Part shown: positions 5,900-9,079 of the stretch, piece after piece
How the letters are laid out: each line of letters starts with the position of its first letter
Numbering within the stretch: the first letter of the stretch is position 1
Assembly: GCA_035254305.1 (NCBI GenBank)
Contig: DATFAS010000230.1
Span: 1 to 9,079 of the forward strand
DNA from: DATFAS01 sp035254305
GTDB taxonomy: Bacteria; Bacillota; Bacilli; Aneurinibacillales; RAOX-1
DNA: 9,079 bases
Reading direction: 5' to 3'
Position numbers and translations under genes: made by a program
Notes under the pieces: model-generated
Database searches by the model: none
The model's input: the letters and a program-made list of their open reading frames with translations, nothing else
Told to the model about the DNA's origin: nothing

Positions 5900-8244
5900 A
5901 CAGCTCCCTCTCCTTTACCTAAAGTCGGATCAAAATCATAGCGTATTGTATTCAGTGGAGCCACTAAAGTATGGTAAAGTCGAGACCACCTATTTATCTC
6001 AGATTGAGTAGGCATAGGTATTTCAAATTCTCGAACCCAATCCTTATTAGGTTTTACCCCAAAATTTTGAATGTATTGATCTACATCTTCTTTCATGATA
6101 ATTGGGACTGTATACCCCATAACCCTTACTCTTTCTCGAACTGTTTCCCACTCACCTGTAATAAAACCAGCATTAAACTCTGCCTCAACAAGTGAAATGC
6201 TACCATTCTCCCCATACAGCTTTGCCGCTTCTTTTAAATCTCGCTGGGAGATGGGTCGATTCAACTCTACCAAATGATTTATCCATTGTTCAGCCCTATG
6301 TAAATCATCCTTAGAATATGGATATGAATTTTTCCCATCTATGGGTAAAACCAAAATCTGTTTTGGTGGGCGCATTTCATTTGGATCAATCTTTCGATTT
6401 GATCGCCCAAACCTTTGAATTAAAGAAGAAATAGAGGCTAAATCTGTAATTAGTAAGTCAGCAGATAAATCCAACGACATCTCTGCTACCTGTGTTGCAA
6501 TAAGCATCCTGGGTATTTCTTGATTTTTAAAATCATCAATCACACGTCTATGAATTTTACTTCGATCCTTATACTTAAATCGCGAATGGTAGAGATCTAC
6601 AACATTTCCAGCTATTATTTCCTTATAGCTACGATAACGTTCAATTGCCCAATCCACCTGATTGCATACCCAAAGCGCCTTACCTTTTTCAGAGAGTACC
6701 TTTTTAATTTCGTTTTCAACCTCATCCTTTGTTGGAGAAAACTGTATTGCATATCGAGGATACTCTTCCAAATCTGTAGGTCCCTGAATGATCTTGATAT
6801 CCTGCCTCACCTGTTGTAATACTTCCTTCCTTGATTCCTGTAATGATGCTGTCATCAAGAGAACTGGAATATTAGGGAAGGTTCTCAAAAACATCACTAG
6901 GTGACCGAACATCCTACTGTCCAAAGAATGAATTTCATCAAAAACAAACATTCCATTCATGAAAGAAGGATAACTATAGATTGAACGCCTGTTATTTACC
7001 ATTAATCCTAATACTGTGTCCATCGTACACACTACGAGTGGAGTACTCCACAGTCGAAGGGATTCAACAATATCTTGTTGAGTTTTAAATGGATCATCTT
7101 CGTCGTCGCTTAAATCTATCAAATCTAAACTTCGCAGCTGTTCAAGGTCAATTGATGCTCTTGAGTGAATCAAATCGGATTTAACCTCTGCCAATAATGC
7201 ATAGTCTGCATATTGTTCTGTTGCTGTTCCTGTTGTTGGCAAACAGAAAAATAGACGTTTAGGAATTGGTTTGCACCATTGCTTTGCCCAAAGATATGCC
7301 GCTAAACTTTTCCCCGTGCCACATCCTGCTTCCACCAGTGTTAACGAATGATTAGAATTCGCCACTTCTATTTGGAAAGGCCTCAACTCAAAAGAATCGC
7401 TTTTTAGATATTTTCTACACCACGTTTGCACAATCTCATCTAAATCTTCTTGAACTAGACCCGTATTTAGAAGATGTTCATCAATATATTGTTTAACACT
7501 AAAACTTGCTTTTTCATTATCACTTCCAAGTGCACTGGCTAAAACATCCCCACAAACGGCAAGTGCCTTTGTTGCAGATAATAGTTTATTCAATTCTTCA
7601 TTTAAGGAATGACGCTTAAGTTTTTTGAGCAGCTTTGCAAGCTCATCCCTAGCATCTATTTTCCCAGGTTCTCTATAGGCAGTGATTGTGATATTGTCAT
7701 CCGTAAATTTAATAGGTTCGAGTGGTTGATGAGGTAAATCCCCCCACATCCGTTCTATAAGATTATTCCAATCTGGATGACTAGTATAAATCGTTACTGA
7801 GCTTGTTTGTTGGGGAGAAAAACTATTATTCTTAGAACTTGTTTTAAGGTGATGCCCTAAAACCGTACAGAATAAAATCATCTGAGTATCGTGAGGAAAA
7901 GCTTCTATCCCTTTTCGAAGGTTGGGTTCTAGATGCATTAGTAGGAAGGATAGTATTTCATGTCTTACCATATGGTGGTTGGTGCCTTTTTTCCTTTGCA
8001 ACATATCTTGAAAACTATTACTACATTTCCCAAGGTCATGAGTCCAACCAAAGCACTTCAGAACCTGATGAAGTGTTTCTTCATAATCATTAGAGATCTC
8101 CATATTATTTAATATTTGTGAACCTAAGATCTCTGCGAGTTTACTACATGCTTGAGCTACAAGTGAGGAATGCTCTATTAATAGCGCTTGATCTGGAATT
8201 AAATCTCCAGTAAAACTCTTAGCTAACAGTCGTTTCGGTATCAA
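5872..8244 (-). CDS. cas3: Cas3 HD nuclease-helicase
   Basis: This effector nuclease is recruited to the R-loop made by Cascade and degrades the target while unwinding it. With the TTG start at 8242-8244 it has 790 residues. The N-terminal HD domain has His25, His69-Asp70 (WTHDLGK), His90/91, His95, His131-132 and Asp233. The helicase has Walker A GCGTGKS (307-313), DEIH (436-439), TAS (465-467), HSRF (553-556), ATQVAEMSLDLS (583-594) and QRFGRSNR (610-617), all intact. A longer frame opens at an ATG at 8371-8373, but that would overlap the conserved end of cas6 by 155 nt and lacks a good ribosome binding site. GGAGGG stands 9 nt before the TTG, which leaves a 26-nt overlap. The C-terminus overlaps cas8 by 28 nt. 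The exact start is the least certain point. Confidence 0.96.
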   Translation of the reverse strand: MIPKRLLAKSFTGDLIPDQALLIEHSSLVAQACSKLAEILGSQILNNMEISNDYEETLHQVLKCFGWTHDLGKCSNSFQDMLQRKKGTNHHMVRHEILSFLLMHLEPNLRKGIEAFPHDTQMILFCTVLGHHLKTSSKNNSFSPQQTSSVTIYTSHPDWNNLIERMWGDLPHQPLEPIKFTDDNITITAYREPGKIDARDELAKLLKKLKRHSLNEELNKLLSATKALAVCGDVLASALGSDNEKASFSVKQYIDEHLLNTGLVQEDLDEIVQTWCRKYLKSDSFELRPFQIEVANSNHSLTLVEAGCGTGKSLAAYLWAKQWCKPIPKRLFFCLPTTGTATEQYADYALLAEVKSDLIHSRASIDLEQLRSLDLIDLSDDEDDPFKTQQDIVESLRLWSTPLVVCTMDTVLGLMVNNRRSIYSYPSFMNGMFVFDEIHSLDSRMFGHLVMFLRTFPNIPVLLMTASLQESRKEVLQQVRQDIKIIQGPTDLEEYPRYAIQFSPTKDEVENEIKKVLSEKGKALWVCNQVDWAIERYRSYKEIIAGNVVDLYHSRFKYKDRSKIHRRVIDDFKNQEIPRMLIATQVAEMSLDLSADLLITDLASISSLIQRFGRSNRKIDPNEMRPPKQILVLPIDGKNSYPYSKDDLHRAEQWINHLVELNRPISQRDLKEAAKLYGENGSISLVEAEFNAGFITGEWETVRERVRVMGYTVPIIMKEDVDQYIQNFGVKPNKDWVREFEIPMPTQSEINRWSRLYHTLVAPLNTIRYDFDPTLGKGEGAVWRQKSFTN
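5910..5915 (-). promoter_or_regulatory. Ribosome binding site deciding the cas8 TTG start
   Basis: AAGGAG inside the last codons of cas3 lies 10 nt before the TTG of cas8. It supports TTG initiation and coupling of the two genes. Confidence 0.65.
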
Positions 8245-8899
8245 ATTCCTCACCCTCCGAATAAAGAGCTTGTCCAGCTGTAAACCTTTTTTGTTCATAC
8301 GGAAGGAAATACCCACAGCCATATTTTTTGCGTCCTGAAGGTGGATCTGCCTGCAAAGCGATAGAAAGATCACCAGAAGAAATATTGGTTATCGCAACAC
8401 CGAAACCTACAATTTTCTTATTATGGATTGTAATGATTCTACGCCTTAAAATATGAAGTTCGTAATCCTTATGTAAGATAGCACCATGTTTTCGTTTTAA
8501 TTCTTCTACTAAGTACTCAAACATCTCGGATTCGCATTGTTTCCCCTTCACGCATACAATTCTAGCGACTAGGTTCGGTGCGAAGTTAATCGAATATATT
8601 TCTGGAATCCCAATTCGAAACTTTTGATTTTGAATAGTAATAGATTTCCCTGCCAAGCGAAGAAGTTGCGGAACATGTTGTATAGGGGACTGGATAATAA
8701 ATGAGCCTTGATCACCAATGTGCAGTTGGGCATTTACTGAAAATAATCCTTTAATGTTTGTAATTTGAATCCCTTCACACTGATGAATAAAGGGGAAAAT
8801 ACGTGAAAGTGCTGCATACAACGCTTCACTGTGATCGATCTGAACTTCAGTTGCACCTATAAGCGGATACTTCAATCGTACAGTCTCGTTATGGATCAA
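8219..8899 (-). CDS. cas6: CRISPR RNA endonuclease Cas6 (Cmx6/MYXAN type)
   Basis: This 226-residue RAMP protein should cut pre-crRNA at the base of the repeat hairpin and may stay on the 3' end of the crRNA. Its C-terminus carries the glycine-rich loop of Cas6 (PPSGRKKYGCGYFLP, about 186-200), and length and position match the Cmx6 form. The catalytic histidine is not assignable with certainty; His23 or His39 in the N-terminal half are candidates. It is the first gene of the operon, starting about 26 nt after the predicted transcription start. The start codon is TTG (8897-8899) with AGAGGTGG 7 nt upstream; no in-frame ATG is nearby. Its end overlaps cas3 by 26 nt. Confidence 0.92.
   Translation of the reverse strand: MIHNETVRLKYPLIGATEVQIDHSEALYAALSRIFPFIHQCEGIQITNIKGLFSVNAQLHIGDQGSFIIQSPIQHVPQLLRLAGKSITIQNQKFRIGIPEIYSINFAPNLVARIVCVKGKQCESEMFEYLVEELKRKHGAILHKDYELHILRRRIITIHNKKIVGFGVAITNISSGDLSIALQADPPSGRKKYGCGYFLPYEQKRFTAGQALYSEGEEFDTETTVS
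8253..8258 (-). promoter_or_regulatory. Ribosome binding site deciding the cas3 TTG start
   Basis: GGAGGG within the 3' end of cas6 lies 9 nt before the TTG at 8242-8244. A GTG directly abutting the motif (8251-8253) is too close to use it, and the upstream ATG at 8371-8373 has no comparable site. Confidence 0.6.
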
Positions 8900-8906
8900 A
8901 AGAAAA

Positions 8907-8914
8907 CCACCTCT
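8907..8914 (-). promoter_or_regulatory. Ribosome binding site of cas6
   Basis: AGAGGTGG lies 7 nt before the TTG of cas6, the only plausible start in that frame after the promoter. Confidence 0.75.
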
Positions 8915-8931
8915 TATAACCTTTTATGGAA

Positions 8932-8960
8932 ATTATAGCCTAGCGATTTAAGGTCGTCAA
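8932..8960 (-). promoter_or_regulatory. cas operon promoter, SigA type
   Basis: On the minus strand, TTGACG (8955-8960) and a perfect TATAAT (8932-8937) are separated by exactly 17 bp. The -35 box matches at 5 of 6 positions. A/T tracts just upstream could act as an UP element. Transcription would begin near 8925. Nothing else in the operon looks as strong, so this probably drives cas6 to cas2 as one message. No obvious operator palindrome overlaps it. Confidence 0.85.
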
Positions 8961-9079
8961 TTTTTCGTATTAAAACATAAAAATAATTCATTAAAAAATT
9001 AATCAATTTTGAAATCTACATACTCTATATCAAGGATTAAAGAAACAAAAGGCATTATGAATTTAATGTAAATAGTGAA
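8961..9079. other. AT-rich upstream region, no gene recognised
   Basis: These 119 bases upstream of the cas promoter contain no supported gene on either strand. An 18-codon minus-strand frame at 8999-9055 has no ribosome binding site. The region contains a 12-nt match (9047-9058) to one end of the spacer at 254-291. The right boundary of the locus is not visible. Confidence 0.6.

Noticed and set aside
5971..6819. Plus-strand open frames at 5971-6195, 6095-6277 and 6520-6819
   Set aside because: They are opposite the conserved helicase and C-terminal parts of cas3, and composition and context give no support for real genes.
8245..8373. Upstream ATG start for cas3 at 8371-8373
   Set aside because: It would overlap the conserved C-terminus of cas6 by 155 nt, the extra residues do not look like Cas3, and it lacks a strong ribosome binding site. 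The TTG at 8242-8244 has one.
8999..9055. 18-codon minus-strand frame upstream of the operon, considered as a counterpart of the small devI gene of M. xanthus
   Set aside because: It lacks a ribosome binding site, is much shorter than DevI, and lies upstream of the only strong promoter.

Overview
The window carries one complete CRISPR-Cas locus and almost nothing else. Every gene is on the minus strand, so the locus reads right to left. AT-rich DNA, strong GGAGG-type ribosome binding sites, a SigA-like TTGACG-17-TATAAT promoter and frequent TTG starts point to a low-GC Bacillota (Firmicutes) host. The genus cannot be told from the sequence.

Layout in transcription order: an upstream region with the operon promoter (about 8900-9079); cas6 (crRNA-processing nuclease); cas3 (HD nuclease plus helicase); cas8 (large subunit, Cmx1/DevT/Csx13-like) with a probable second, internally translated small subunit at its 3' end; cas7 (DevR-like backbone); cas5 (DevS-like); a 75-nt gap; a cas4-cas1 fusion; cas2; a roughly 255-nt AT-rich leader; and a CRISPR array of at least six identical 36-nt repeats that runs off the left edge. 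Gene order and families match the 'MYXAN' type I system known from the dev operon of Myxococcus xanthus (cas6-cas3-devT-devR-devS-cas4/1-cas2-CRISPR).

How it should work: Cas4-Cas1 and Cas2 select, trim and integrate new spacers at the leader end. Leftward transcription from the leader gives pre-crRNA, which Cas6 cuts at the repeat hairpin. Cas8, Cas7, Cas5 and probably the internal Cas11-like product form the Cascade complex, and Cas3 destroys the bound target. All catalytic motifs I could check are intact and the repeats are identical, so the system looks functional.

The most interesting observations are: (1) a strong ribosome binding site and ATG inside cas8 that would make a 121-residue Cas11-like small subunit; (2) a perfect 12-bp inverted repeat bracketing the leader, with a third, shorter copy midway; (3) a 12-nt seed match of one spacer, next to a TTC PAM-like trinucleotide, about 90 bp upstream of the cas promoter; (4) TTG starts, each with a good ribosome binding site, on four of the seven cas genes.
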